From Amphiura filiformis (lineage: Eukaryota; Echinodermata; Ophiuroidea; Amphilepidida; Amphiuridae), in the NCBI RefSeq assembly GCF_039555335.1, contig NW_027305510.1:248001-312000 (forward strand): DNA of 64,000 nucleotides, in the 5' to 3' direction. Both the position numbers and the translations under genes were made by a program. The notes under the pieces were generated by a model. That model did no database searches. It had not been told where the DNA came from and saw nothing but the letters and a program-made list of their open reading frames with translations. This document shows, piece after piece, positions 1-9,221 of the stretch. Within the stretch, counting starts at the first letter, position 1. Every line of letters begins with the position of its first letter.

Positions 1-82
1 CGCTAGCGTAAAATCGTGCCTATGTAGCTCTATTAATAGTCTATGTCCTGCACTTGATACGCAGATCGATCGGTGAATGAAG

Positions 83-329
83 CAGGGTTGCCAAAAGATT
101 TCAGCCCGAATCGCGGGTCAAATAATCGAAAAGTCGCCCAAATTTTCACTTTACCATTGGTTTCTATGGGGCAGGAAACTAGCGGAAGTCGCGGGAGCCA
201 ATGTTGAAAAGTCGCCCAATTTTTTTCTTAAGCATTGGTTTCTATGGGACAGGAAATTGTCAAAAGTCACGGGAAAAATCTTCAAAAGTCGCCCAATTGG
301 GCTACCAAATCGCGGGTTTGGCAACCCTG
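83..329. mobile_element. hAT-like MITE
   Basis: Terminal inverted repeats CAGGGTTGCCAAA (83-95) and TTTGGCAACCCTG (317-329) bound a 247-bp non-coding element. The 6-bp direct repeat ATGAAG flanks it directly (77-82 and 330-335). Inside, GTCGCCCAA with a following CATTGGTTTCTATGGG is repeated. CAGNGTTGCC ends are typical of hAT elements, although 8-bp duplications are usual there. The element at 10936-11380 has similar ends and similar GCCCAATT-rich interior. The open frame through this element is not a gene. Confidence 0.75.
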
Positions 330-829
330 ATGAAGTGCTGATGTGATGATGAGGTGATAATTAGCCTATCAGAACCGACTTCATGTCTATGCCATAAACC
401 AATTTGTAAACTGCGCCAATTTGAGGTCGGATAAAAACTGCAAAGATATATTGCAATTGACAAAGTAACTTATCCTTGCTACTGATGCTATTTGTTGATT
501 TTCCGACAAGCATTGTCCACAAGCATGATATTTTGAATAAAAAAAACCTCTGTTTTTAACATATTTTATGGTTTTTGAGGCCAATTCTGTGACAATATTT
601 ATTGCACTTTTTTATATACAATCATATTGTGACATTTGGATTCAATTTGAGACAATTCTACATCCCGTACTCACAACATTTCGCTAAATTTTATACATTA
701 AAAGTAAGATCTATGAAAACCAAATCTCCGGCCAATTTTGTATCAAGTCCTGTGCACCCCCAAAAGAAAATCCTTGCTAAGTTGCTATGCCACAAACCTG
801 CACTAAATGTATTGCCATAGTCAGTTGTG
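330..829. other. No recognised feature
   Basis: AT-rich sequence with only short open frames and no homology I recognise. It should lie upstream of, or in an early intron of, the Flattop gene, but I could not find the expected short first coding exon here. Confidence 0.4.
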
Positions 830-1204
830 CAGTTGCAGCTCCAGGAATTTTTTCGGGGGGAGGGGGGGGGGGGGGGAATTGAGGGGGAAAACTGAATTTC
901 AGGGGGAAAATCAACAAATTTTGCACAAAATTACTGCAAAAAGGTGATATTTTCTTAATTTTGGGTTTTTACTGGGGGGGGGGGGGCAAGAGTTCTGACT
1001 GGGGGGCATTTCCCCCTCATGTCCACCCCTGGGCAGTGGCGTAACTAGGGTTGGTAGCGCCCGGGGCAAGAAACAAAATTTGCGTCCCCCTGAGAATATC
1101 TTAGAATATACGCGGGCAAAATTTGCTTCCCCCTGAGAATATCTTAGAATATACGCGGGCAATCCCCCCGTGAGTTACACCACTGCCCCTGGGAACCGCC
1201 ACTG
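830..1204. mobile_element. G/C-run MITE carrying a nested hAT MITE
   Basis: The right end ACCGCCACTG (to 1204) matches an eroded left end CAGTTGCAGCTCCAGGAATT (from 830). GTTGTG is duplicated at 824-829 and 1205-1210. The interior, with long G runs, AAAACTGAATTTCAGGGGG and TTGCACAAAATTACTG, is the reverse complement of the element at 4647-4837, so both belong to one family. A second MITE (1034-1185) is inserted near its right end. Confidence 0.75.
1034..1185. mobile_element. hAT MITE with 8-bp target duplication
   Basis: Inverted ends CAGTGGCGTAACT (1034-1046) and AGTTACACCACTG (1173-1185). The 8-bp direct repeat CCCCTGGG flanks it exactly at 1026-1033 and 1186-1193, the hallmark of hAT insertion. 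Inside, a roughly 45-bp segment beginning CCCCCTGAGAATATC occurs twice in tandem. It is nested in the MITE 830-1204. Confidence 0.88.
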
Positions 1205-1290
1205 GTTGTGCACTTAAAGTTGATGATCGCTGGCCCATCCTCATGAACCTCTAATAATAATGTTCATGTTTTTCTTTTTTTCACGTTTAG

Positions 1291-1353
1291 TATGAAAATG
1301 GATTTGACAGTAAGAGATTACAGATGTGGCAGCTGCCTAAAACATACAAAGAG
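1291..1353 (+). CDS. CFAP126: CFAP126/Flattop, early coding exon
   Basis: A 63-nt phase-0 exon between a strong acceptor (pyrimidine tract ending CACGTTTAG) and the donor GAG|GTAGGT. It encodes 21 residues, YENGFDSKRLQMWQLPKTYK plus E. This matches the conserved N-terminal Flattop motif (tyrosine-glutamate, then S-K-x-L-Q-x-W, then PK). Flattop is a small cilium-associated protein that works in basal-body positioning and planar polarity and sits on the lumen of axonemal doublet microtubules. The next exon (2043) continues in phase 0 with the family's best conserved block. The short exon expected upstream, with the initiator Met, was not found. Odd feature: the last ~15 bases of this exon plus its donor are repeated seven more times downstream. 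Confidence 0.85.
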
Positions 1354-1880
1354 GTAGGTATTATACACCCAAATGCGGCAGAAATGCACCCAATGTATTA
1401 GAAACACACCCAAAACATACGAAGAGGTAGGTATTATACACCCAAATGCGGCAGAAATGCACACGAATGTATTAGAAACACACCCAAAACATACAAAGAG
1501 GTAGGTATTATACACCCAAATGCGGCAGAAATGCACACAAATGTATTAGAAACACACCCAAAACATACAAAGAGGTAGGTATTATACACCCAAATGCGGC
1601 AGAAATGCACACGAATGTATTAGAAACACACCCAAAACATACAAAGAGGTAGGTATTATACACCCAAATGCGGCAGAAATGCACCCAATGTATTAGAAAC
1701 ACACCCAAAACATACAAAGAGGTAGGTATTATACACCCAAATGCGGCATAAATGCACACGAATGTATTAGAAACACACCCAAAACATACAAAGAGGTAGG
1801 TATTATACACCCAAATGCGGCAGAAATGCACACGAATGTATTAGAAACACACCCAAAACATTACAGAGAGGTAAGTATTA
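1337..1880. repeat. 74-bp minisatellite made from the exon edge and donor
   Basis: Eight copies of AAAACATACAAAGAG followed by GTAGGTATTATACACCC (the last is ATTACAGAGAG|GTAAGT) are spaced 73-75 bp apart. GT donors fall at 1354, 1427, 1501, 1575, 1649, 1722, 1796 and 1871. The first copy is the real Flattop exon end. The rest of each unit contains ACACCCAAATG and GTATTAGAAACACACCC, clearly related to the 21-bp minisatellite found elsewhere. The minus-strand open frames across it are artefacts. Confidence 0.9.
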
Positions 1881-1928
1881 CCCTTCCCAGAATCCTTTGC
1901 AACATGATACATCACCTCATTTCATCAA
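1875..1928. repeat. Dispersed repeat fragment
   Basis: The segment containing CCCTTCCCAGAATC and GATACATCACCTCAT recurs inverted at 14637-14695 with a few mismatches. No coding content. Confidence 0.6.
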
Positions 1929-1931
1929 ATT

Positions 1932-1990
1932 AGAATACACCCAAATGTGCTAGGAATACACCCAAATATTTTGGGAATACACCCAAAGAC
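1932..1990. repeat. 21-bp minisatellite, short array
   Basis: Three monomers of the AATACACCCAAATG-type 21-bp repeat, ending about 55 bp before the acceptor of the next Flattop exon. Confidence 0.75.
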
Positions 1991-2042
1991 ATGAAGATCT
2001 CTGGTAAAAAACCTTATTTTTTTATTTTGTATCCTTATACAG

Positions 2043-2306
2043 CGTCCCTCAGCTCAAGATGGCTACACACAGATAATTGCTACCGATAGAGGACATCTCA
2101 AAGAGGGCGTTCCACGCTCCAAGGAATCGCCATGGGGACAGTTTGTTGGGACTTGGGACATGCCGCCTAAAATCCCTGGTAACGTGACAACATGTATGGC
2201 TAGATCCAAACCAGCGGTGGATGATATCCAAAGAAGCAAGATGGAACACGATGCATTTATGAGACAAGCAACAGGGTCACCTACAGCTGTACTAAAGAAA
2301 CACTAG
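2043..2306 (+). CDS. CFAP126: CFAP126/Flattop, main conserved exon
   Basis: The acceptor TTATACAG precedes 2043, and the frame runs in phase 0 from the exon ending at 1353. It encodes QDGYTQIIATDRGHLKEGVP, then RSKESPWGQFVGTWDMPPKI. This is the signature block of Flattop: GYTQIIA-DRGHL, VPRSK-PWG-F-GTW-MP. A TAG stops the frame at 2304-2306 after 87 codons. Two other ends are possible. A donor GCT|GTACTA at 2289 would keep phase 0 (exon 2043-2288). CACAG|GTTAGT at 2312 looks strong but lies past the stop. Compared with the repeated copies downstream, this exon has 8 extra bases (AGCTGTAC) that cause the frame change. Identity is confident; the exon end is not. Confidence 0.88.
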   Translation, partial: RPSAQDGYTQIIATDRGHLKEGVPRSKESPWGQFVGTWDMPPKIPGNVTTCMARSKPAVDDIQRSKMEHDAFMRQATGSPTAVLKKH

Positions 2307-2600
2307 CACAGGTTAGTTTCTAGGTTTAATGCTGACACGATGCATTTATGAGACAAGCAACAGGGTCACCTACTAAAGAAACACACTAGCAACAGGGTCA
2401 CCTACTAAAGAAACACTAGCAACAGGGTCACCTACTAAAGAAACACAGGTTTCTAGGTTTAATGCTGACACAATGCATTTATGAGACAAGCAACAGGGTC
2501 ACCTACTAAAGAAACACTAGCAACAGGGTCACCTACTAAAGAAACACTAGCAACAGGGTCACCTACTAAAGAAACACTAGCACAGGTTAGTTTCTAGATT
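2240..2600. repeat. Tandem copies of Flattop exon 3' edge, with 30-bp inner repeats
   Basis: The exon end (GATGCATTTATGAGACAAGC, then AACAGGGTCACCTACTAAAG, AAACACTAGCACAG|GTTAGTTTCTAG) occurs three times, starting near 2250, 2338 and 2476. Inside copies two and three, a 30-bp unit ACTAGCAACAGGGTCACC plus TACTAAAGAAAC repeats. Complete donors CACAG|GTTAGT exist at 2312 and near 2586; the middle copy lost its GTTAG. Confidence 0.88.
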
Positions 2601-2749
2601 TGATGCTGATGGTCTGGGCGTTTTCGCTTTTCGCCCTAATTTTCCACTGTGGATTACCTGGGGCGATGGTTACTGGGCTTGACAGCGGGATTCACGGTGG
2701 GTGGAAGTATGGACCTTCTGTTACCGCAAATGGATTTGTTCATAGTTTG

Positions 2750-2956
2750 GCACTATAATTTGGTTCATCTCAAGTTTGGTAGTGACGTATGTGCATATTT
2801 TGCCCGCCTCAGTATCGAATCGCACGCATAAAGTTAAACACGCTGAGTGTACACGCACGCGTACAGAGCCGGTTTGTTGGCATGTTTGCGGGGCAACCGC
2901 GGAAAAAGCATTGACGTCACAACTGAACTTGAGGTGAACCAAATTATAGTGCAATA
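2750..2956. mobile_element. Palindromic-ended MITE, copy 1
   Basis: Left end GCACTATAATTTGGTTCATC and right end AACTTGAGGTGAACCAAATT followed by ATAGTGC are inverted repeats. The subterminal sequence carries GTAGTGACGT on the left and TTGACGTCAC on the right. The interior includes CGCACGCGTACAGAGCCGG. Confidence 0.75.
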
Positions 2957-2985
2957 TTGTCTATTTTTATATACTTGTCTTTCTT

Positions 2986-3170
2986 AGGTTCATCTCAAGT
3001 TTGGTAGTGACGTATGTGCATATTTTGCTCGCCTCAGTATCGAATCGCGCCCATACAGTTAAACACGCTGAGTGTACACGCACGCGTACAGAGCCGGTTT
3101 GTTGGCACGTTTGCGGGGCAACCGCGAAAAAGCATTGACGTCACTACTGAACTTGAGGTGAACCAAATTC
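2986..3170. mobile_element. Palindromic-ended MITE, copy 2
   Basis: Near-identical to the element at 2750-2956 over its whole interior: GGTTCATCTCAAGTTTGGTA to TGAACTTGAGGTGAACCAAA. It lies only about 30 bp downstream in the same orientation. Confidence 0.75.
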
Positions 3171-3352
3171 TCTCTTAGCTGGATGGGGTGCTGTTGGGGA
3201 CTGTGACTGGTTAGGTGCTGGGAGAGGATCAACCAGTGTCTTGGTCCACATACATGTATTATGTGTATCCTAAAGAAATTAAATATAATTAAAGTTTCAG
3301 CAATGTAAAACTTTCAAGTTGTTATTTTTTTCTTGAAATTAACTTTTTTTAG

Positions 3353-3445
3353 AGAGATTCACATTCTTTAGCTTTCGCCGAGGAGGCAAAAGAAATAGAT
3401 GCCCAAAAAGTAGAGACTGAAATTGCACCAGGCGTAATGCTATAG
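3353..3445 (+). CDS. Candidate alternative 3' exon of Flattop
   Basis: A pyrimidine-rich acceptor (TTTTTTTAG) is followed by a phase-0 frame of 30 codons ending in TAG: RDSHSLAFAEEAKEIDAQKV, ETEIAPGVML, stop. The phase matches the Flattop exon upstream if either the 2289 donor or the unshifted CACAG|GTTAGT donor is used. The composition is charged and coding-like and non-repetitive. I do not recognise it from other Flattop proteins, whose C-termini vary. It could also be an internal exon with a donor at AAA|GTAGAG. RNA evidence would be needed. Confidence 0.4.
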   Translation, partial: RDSHSLAFAEEAKEIDAQKVETEIAPGVML

Positions 3446-3593
3446 TAAATCTGCCATGATTTTAGTTAGTCACACATGGAGGGCAAATAGTGTAGGCCTA
3501 CATATGCAGAGAGCCGAATCTTGGTCGAGTTACACAGTTATTATTAACAGAATTGCTTTATTCCGTGTGGTAGTAACTGGATAGCTGACCAGG

Positions 3594-3736
3594 GCCTAGA
3601 TTTCGACGAGAATCATAGAATCGATTCTCGTAATGATTCTTGTAAAATTCGGTTGCGAGAATCAACATTGTATCATACAGTAAGTGTAGTGACTATGATG
3701 AATTTTGATTCTTGCAAACCAAGACAAAATCTAGGC
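3594..3736. mobile_element. Small MITE-like inverted repeat
   Basis: GCCTAGATTT at 3594 pairs with AAATCTAGGC ending 3736. Subterminal GAGAATCAT/GATTCTTGC are also inverted. GCTGACCA occurs just outside both ends. Confidence 0.6.
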
Positions 3737-4214
3737 TCTGCTGACCAAGATTATGCTCGCTGCAGTGTATATGTACTAGCAGCATTTATATGCAAGAGCC
3801 TAAGAACAACAACAATTTGCATATATCTGTAAGATTGAGCGTTACCAAGATCTGCACGCGTAGCATAAAGTGCACACATTATTGGCACAACAAGTTAGAC
3901 GCAGGAGTCAATCAAGGCAACAAGCAATCAAAGTTCACAGGGCACATGCATGCAGTGCTCCATGAGACACATGCACAAAATCATGGTGGCCAGAGTCAGT
4001 ACTCTTTGGTTCTACCTCATTGGGGTATCCACTCCATCATGCATATACGTAGTGAATAGGAAATTATATGCATTGTCACTTCCGGTATTAAAATGTCCTA
4101 CTTGTTTTTCTTCAATTTGACATAAAAAAACATAGATATGAATTTCACAAAAGAAAATACAGTAAGTATAGCAATACGCATTTATGCAGTGTGTACAATG
4201 TAGCTAGATTTGGA

Positions 4215-4418
4215 ATTATTGTAAAAGTGGAATTTTTTGCGCGATAATTTAACACGCTTTGCCAATTTTGAACTATTTCCCCAGTTTTTACATTTGCGAT
4301 TCTTAGTTTCCTTAAATCGACACACAAAAAGATATTTTTGCCCATTTTTATTTTCAGGGTAGCAGCTTGGAACACGAAAAATGCATGCAGCACGAAAATT
4401 TCCACTAAATTACAGTAT
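4215..4418. mobile_element. Degenerate copy of the CTGTAAAAG MITE
   Basis: TTGTAAAAGTGGAATTTTTT with GCGCG on the left and CGAAAATTTCCACTAAATTA then CAG TA on the right are inverted. The ends match the well-preserved element at 8810-9009. Confidence 0.6.
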
Positions 4419-4459
4419 TTTAAACTGGATGACATTAAGATTGAGTGGCAATTGTAGAA

Positions 4460-4848
4460 TGGGCTATTCTATGAATTCAACACACCCCCTATGGAAGACA
4501 TTACCATATTCTTCCATACAGCAGGAGTGTAAATTTCAAATGGGGTTACCTGAATGGGTGACTTCATTGGAAATCTACATCCCTTGTGTGGGAGATAAAG
4601 CAATGTCTTCTCTTCCATAGGGGGTGTGTGCATCTTAAGGAATAGCCAGTGGCGGTGCCATGAGGGGCAAATACCTCCCAGTCAGAACTCTTGCTCCCCA
4701 GTAAAAACCCAAAATTACGAAAATTTCACCTTTTTACAGTAATTTTGCGCAAAATTTTGATTTTGCCCCCCCCCTGAAATTCACTTTTCCCCCTCAATGC
4801 CCCCCCCCCTGGAAAAAAATTCCTGGCGCCGCCACTGGGAATAGCCCA
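4460..4848. mobile_element. GGGCTATTCC palindromic MITE, interrupted copy
   Basis: One of about nine copies of a nearly perfect palindrome of roughly 190 bp. The ends read GGGCTATTCCAGTTGAAATC, with CACCCCCTATGGAAGACAT inside, and mirror at the other end. This copy is split near its right end by the hAT MITE at 4647-4837 and resumes with CCCAAT after it. Confidence 0.8.
4647..4837. mobile_element. hAT MITE with 8-bp target duplication
   Basis: Ends CAGTGGCGGTGCCA and TGGCGCCGCCACTG. GGAATAGC is duplicated exactly at 4639-4646 and 4838-4845. The interior is the reverse complement of the family member at 830-1204, including the long C runs. Confidence 0.9.
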
Positions 4849-5127
4849 ATGGTGCTGATTAATCCTGCCTGTAGACCTGAACTTCATTATAACTGAACTA
4901 GCTTAGATACCTCTAACCCATTGATGCAAGCGGTTATAACCAGGGGGTTATAACCAAGCGCATATAACCTGCTGTTCTGTTGTACCACTTTAAAATCGTC
5001 CCTGCGGTCCTATGTGCGGTACCGTAGTCAAGCTAGAGCAAGTCCCAGCCTCAGTTAGGGATCATGCTCCAGTTATCAGTTCTTTTGTACTATTAGAAAG
5101 ACTCCCAAAATTGCTATTTCGATTACA

Positions 5128-5239
5128 CAGTGCCAGAAGTTGGTAAGAGCAATAGCTGCCATGTATGAGTATAATATGCTGTTTGTAAATTGCCAAATGT
5201 TCACAGGGCAGCTATTGCACTTACCCACTTCTGGCACTG
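5128..5239. mobile_element. Hairpin MITE
   Basis: CAGTGCCAGAAGTTGGTAAG followed by AGCAATAGCTGCC pairs with GGCAGCTATTGCACTTACCC followed by ACTTCTGGCACTG. This gives roughly 33-bp inverted arms around a 45-bp loop. No clear target duplication. Confidence 0.7.
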
Positions 5240-5544
5240 AGCAGTCGATTTGTAACCAAAATTTGGGCAGTTTGGAGTCTCCACATTATATTCCACAACA
5301 TATATTTTTGCCAATTTTTATTTCAAAAACTAATTGTTCAAATTTTAGTTCAGCCCTATTTTGCTGGAAAATCGGTTCTCGGATCCCAAAATGTGGTGCT
5401 CCATACATGCTGCACATCCTACCAAAATGAAATTTGAGTACTTCCCCACCCCTCTAGAGTATTATATAATCTTACAAATGCAATAATAATATTGACTGAA
5501 GTTCTGTGTGTGTGAAATTGTGAATAACTAACCCAGTGTAAACT

Positions 5545-6013
5545 ATTATCTATTCCAACTCCAGTGACACGGTCACCTCATGCATATTTTCCTGGATAAG
5601 ATTAGGCAAATGTTCATGGGAGAGGCATGGAAACTAAAGTTTGTTTCGCTTATATAAGGCGGAAATTAATCGGCTTTTGTTACTGCGCACGTCAATAAAG
5701 TCCCAACTCATGCTTGCGTAAATTCACATAAGCGTGCGCCAGTCACGCATTACGCAATGCACAAGTAGCGTACGCATCTCGCACAACTGTGTGCATGCCA
5801 TTCTATATCAATACACAGTGTTATGAGTCTTTATTTTTTCCGCCTTATATAAACCGAACAAACTTTAGCACTTCACTACATGTACCACCGCCCTGTTACG
5901 GTATATTGATTTTCCAAAGTGAAATGCTAATACTAAATACCTATTTTATTTTAAATTATGCATCCAAAGGTCCAGGGAAATTAATGAGGTGTCACTGAAG
6001 CTGGAATAGATAA
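5545..6013. mobile_element. MITE with a second inverted-repeat element inside
   Basis: Outer arms: ATTATCTATTCCAACTCCAG, TGACAC at 5545 and GTGTCACTGAAGCTGGAATA, GATAATAA ending near 6013. They continue inward through CACCTCATGCATATTTTCCT/CCAGGGAAATTAATGAGG. Confidence 0.65.
5635..5869. mobile_element. Nested MITE
   Basis: CTAAAGTTTGTTTCGCTTAT, ATAAGGCGGAA on the left mirrors TTCCGCCTTATATAAACCGA, ACAAACTTTAG on the right. It lies wholly inside the element 5545-6013. Confidence 0.7.
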
Positions 6014-6554
6014 TAATAACACAATCATCAAAATGCAGATTTTTGTGTACTTGGTGATTATAGCTCATTTTTTTCTCATCATAACCGCAGTGAAATGTTA
6101 ATTAGGCCTGGATTGTTTTGTTTTAAAGCAGTATACAATATATATAAACAAAAACATGGTAGTGGTGGGGATTTGTGGTTATACCACCCTGGAAGTTGAG
6201 TTGTTCTCTATGGGACACTGTGTCATACACATGCTTCCACTAGAACAACGATTTGGATTCTAGTGGAAGGAAACCAATAATTATATTTCATGATAGGTCT
6301 TGTGGTTCTTGAGAAGGCCAACAATTTGTCAAAATAAAAGATTTGGTTGTTTTCCCCCTCCCGAGAAATATCATGCAAATAGGCTGGAAATGACGTCCCA
6401 TATCAACCAAGCTTTGGGATCTCCTTTATATAGAACCACGCCCAGCACTCTTGTGTGTCAGCTTTATTTGTTCCACTATTTGAGTGCCGCTAGGTCATGC
6501 TGACCTTTGACCCGCCGCAAAGTTTCTAATTTTTCGTTTCTTTTCTCTTCCCAG

Positions 6555-6719
6555 ACAACATCTCCAGCAAAGAGTCCAGAGCAACGACCTGACAACCCAT
6601 CGCCTCACACATCCCAAGAGAACCCTGCATCAAAATCCCCAACTCAGACGACACCAAAAACACCAAATCCGAGTCCTGAAGAAACATCACCAGCTCAGAA
6701 ATCACCGATTACTGCATAA
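6555..6719 (+). CDS. CFAP126: Probable Flattop terminal exon (Pro/Ser/Thr-rich)
   Basis: A strong acceptor (TTTCTTTTCTCTTCCCAG) is followed by a phase-0 frame of 54 codons ending in TAA. It encodes a low-complexity tail rich in Ser, Pro, Thr, Lys and Glu (TTSPAKSPEQRPDNPSPHTS, then QENPASKSPTQTTPK). Flattop proteins carry proline-rich, poorly conserved C-termini, and the phase fits the exon at 2043, so I assign it to that gene. Weak points are the 4.2-kb distance, the unresolved donor upstream and the competing candidate exon at 3353. The biased composition makes a chance open frame less likely, but homology cannot be judged. Confidence 0.55.
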   Translation, partial: TTSPAKSPEQRPDNPSPHTSQENPASKSPTQTTPKTPNPSPEETSPAQKSPITA

Positions 6720-6739
6720 CTTATTCACCTGTATACAAA

Positions 6740-6918
6740 TGGGCTATTCCAGTTGAAATCTATACACCCTCATTAAAGACATGACCTTAATCTCCCACAC
6801 AGATTTCCAATGGAGTCACTCACTCAAGTAACTATATTGTGTGGAAGTAACTGCCTGTGTGGAAGATTAAGATCATGTTTTCCATAGGGGGTGTATGGAT
6901 TTCAACTGGAACAGCCCA
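6740..6918. mobile_element. GGGCTATTCC palindromic MITE
   Basis: Complete copy: GGGCTATTCCAGTTGAAATC at 6741 and GATTTCAACTGGAACAGCCC at the right end, with CACAGATTTCC / ATGGAGTCACTCACTC in the centre. Confidence 0.8.
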
Positions 6919-7361
6919 ATAATCATAAAATATGTGTATCGAGGGTTTAGACAAGAAGGTGCCATCTGTAATTATAGCTGCCATGTGTAGTATTTTTAGA
7001 TTTATATAATGCAAAATTGTTCAATGGATAATACGGCAGCTATTACACTGAGATAGGGCATTACTGCACTAGACCTTCATTATGTACATGTGTATCAACA
7101 CACAACAAATCACAACTGTATAAATTGGGCATAAGCATATTTATGTAGTTACAAAAGAATGCATTCCTTGATAGCACCCTTTTCAATTCTAATGTTTGTC
7201 TTGTTAAAGCTTGATATTGACAGCCCAATTGAAGGCACAAAAAGGTATTATCTGCAATAGCTCTCAAGCCTATAAATATTTGACCACTGCATTCTTTATT
7301 ACAGCTAAGTGCAGATAGGGCCTTCTTGCACTAATCACTCAATTTATATTTTATTTTTAGT

Positions 7362-7770
7362 GAATACACCCAAATGTGTAAGGAAAACACCCGAATGTAA
7401 ATTAGGAATAGGCCCTACACCCAAATGTATTAGGAATACACCCAAATGTATTAGGAATACACCCAAACGTATTAGGAATACACCCAAATGTATAAGGAAA
7501 ACACCCACATGTATGTAAATTAGGAATACACCAAATGTATTAGGAATACACCCAAACATACTAGGAATACACCCAAACGTATTAGGAATACACCCAAACG
7601 TATTAGGAATACACCCAAACGTATTAGGAATACACCCAAACGTATTAGGAATACCCCCAAATGTATAAGGAAACACCCAAATGTATTAGGATATACACCC
7701 AAATGTATTAGGAATACACCCAAATGTATTAAGAATACACCCAAATGTATTAGGAATACGCCCTACATGT
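7362..7770. repeat. 21-bp minisatellite array
   Basis: About 18 monomers of AATACACCCAAATGTATT plus AGG, with variants AACGTATT and short interruptions. The unit is seven codons long, so all frames stay open and give periodic translations on both strands. These are not genes. Confidence 0.92.
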
Positions 7771-7819
7771 AAATGTATTAGGTGACAACATTGCAATTAA
7801 TAAATAAGTTTGTATTCAT

Positions 7820-8028
7820 GGTCTGCGTGCTAGCCATAGGCTTCAACATAAAAATTTCTCAAAATATCAAGAGCTATCCCAAGAACCACTGAACCAATAC
7901 TAGGCTTGTTTGTACTCATGTTAATGCATTTACAAGCCGGGCATTCATGGGTTCAGTGGTTCTTGAGATAGCTCTTGATAGTTTGAGAAAATATCTCAAA
8001 AATTAGGACTTTTCATGTTGAAGCTATT
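7820..8028. repeat. Inverted copies of a dispersed repeat
   Basis: The left arm (TGCGTGCTAGCCATAGGCTT, then CAAAATATCAAGAGCTATCC) and the right arm (GTTCAGTGGTTCTTGAGATA, then GCTCTTGATAGTTTGAG) are inverted around about 55 bp. The same sequence occurs at 36803-37040 and 60530-60775. Confidence 0.7.
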
Positions 8029-8067
8029 TACTTTGAGACCTTATAATTTAATGCACTGGGATCCACA

Positions 8068-8258
8068 TAATATTCCAGTTGAAATCCATGCACCCCCTGT
8101 GGAAGACATGACCTCCATCTTCCACACTGGGACTGTGCAGATTCCAAATGGAGTCGCCATTCATGGAACCCTATTTAAAATGTGCACTTCCTGTGTGGAA
8201 GATTAAGGTCATGTCTTCCATAGGGGGTGTATCATAGATTTCAACTGGAATAACCCAT
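8068..8258. mobile_element. GGGCTATTCC palindromic MITE
   Basis: TATTCCAGTTGAAATCCATG on the left mirrors GATTTCAACTGGAATAACCC on the right, with paired CACCCCCTGTGGAAGACATG / TCATGTCTTCCATAGGGGGT. Confidence 0.8.
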
Positions 8259-8559
8259 AGATTGAGTACTTTAGACAATCAAATTTAGACATTCAAATTA
8301 CACGCAATTCACTGACTGATCCAAATTGTTCACTTTTAGCCACACTGCTTGGCATGTCTCATCATGACCTGATTAAAGAGGTTGGCCTGTAGTTTCAAAT
8401 TTGCAATAAATTTTTTAATCTGAAAGAATGGCATCTCCTGTACATACATGTATTTATTGATAGTTTTGATTGAATATTAATTAAATGCCAGTATAAATCT
8501 AACTTGCTTGCTTCTTTGTTATTCATTAATGTCAGAAAAGTTAATCATAAATCTTCACC

Positions 8560-8627
8560 CACCGTTTGTGGATGATTAATGTCATGTCTTTCACAGGGGG
8601 TGTATGGATTTCAAATGGAATAGCCCA
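8560..8627. mobile_element. Half copy of the GGGCTATTCC MITE
   Basis: Only the right arm remains: ATTAATGTCATGTCTTTCAC, AGGGGGTGTATGGATTTC, AAATGGAATAGCCC. Confidence 0.65.
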
Positions 8628-8809
8628 GATCAGTAATCATGCTTGATGTAAACCAATATCTTCAAGGGCCATTTGTATGAAATCAATGCACCTCAACTCA
8701 AATTGTAAAATAATGTTACACTGCTCAATTTTTGTGAGACTTTGCAAATCAACAACAGGTAATGCCATGAATTCAGCATTGAGTCCGTCTTGCTGGTTTC
8801 AGTAGGATA

Positions 8810-9009
8810 CTGTAAAAGTAGAAATTTTCGCGAGGTTTTTATTTTCGCGAATGGACATAAAATCACGAAAATAAAAACTCACAAAAATAACCTTTTGCAT
8901 TAGGTTTCTATTGTATCAATATCAAAACCGCGAAATTTAATTCTCGCGCAATTAACAAAATCTTCAAAATCGCGAAAATATCTTCTCGCGATAATATTGA
9001 CTTTTACAG
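8810..9009. mobile_element. TA-flanked palindromic MITE (Tc1/mariner-like)
   Basis: CTGTAAAAGTAGAAATTTTC, GCGAG starts at 8810. The right end (CTCGCGATAATATTGACTTT, TACAG) stops at 9009. TA flanks both sides (8808-8809, 9010-9011). The interior alternates TTTTCGCGA and TCGCGAAAA blocks. Confidence 0.8.
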
Positions 9010-9221
9010 TAGCATAAATTATTCACTTCTTGCATGGTCATCAAGTTTGAAGGTAGAGCCTCTATCTGGCAGCATGCATGAATGGGAATTGAACAAGTCA
9101 TAACACATTGTGTGTGGTGATGTAATTATTTCTTTCATGTCTATTACCAGTTTGAGGCTCTACCCAATATGGCGGAACCATGCAAGGGGTTAATAGGCAG
9201 ACCTGTAACGATTTTGAAATT

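Noticed and set aside
602-820. 72-codon open frame before the Flattop exon
   Set aside because: No domain, no splice logic to 1291, and composition typical of non-coding sequence here.
1318-1831. Minus-strand frames MHFCRIWVYNTYLFVCF in the 74-bp array
   Set aside because: Repeat artefact; the opposite strand holds the Flattop exon and its duplicated donors.
1932-1990. TTAGG telomeric repeat
   Set aside because: TTAGG is only part of a 21-bp unit and is never tandem with itself.
7362-7770. A CRISPR-like array (regular repeats)
   Set aside because: No unique spacers; it is a direct tandem minisatellite in a eukaryotic genome.
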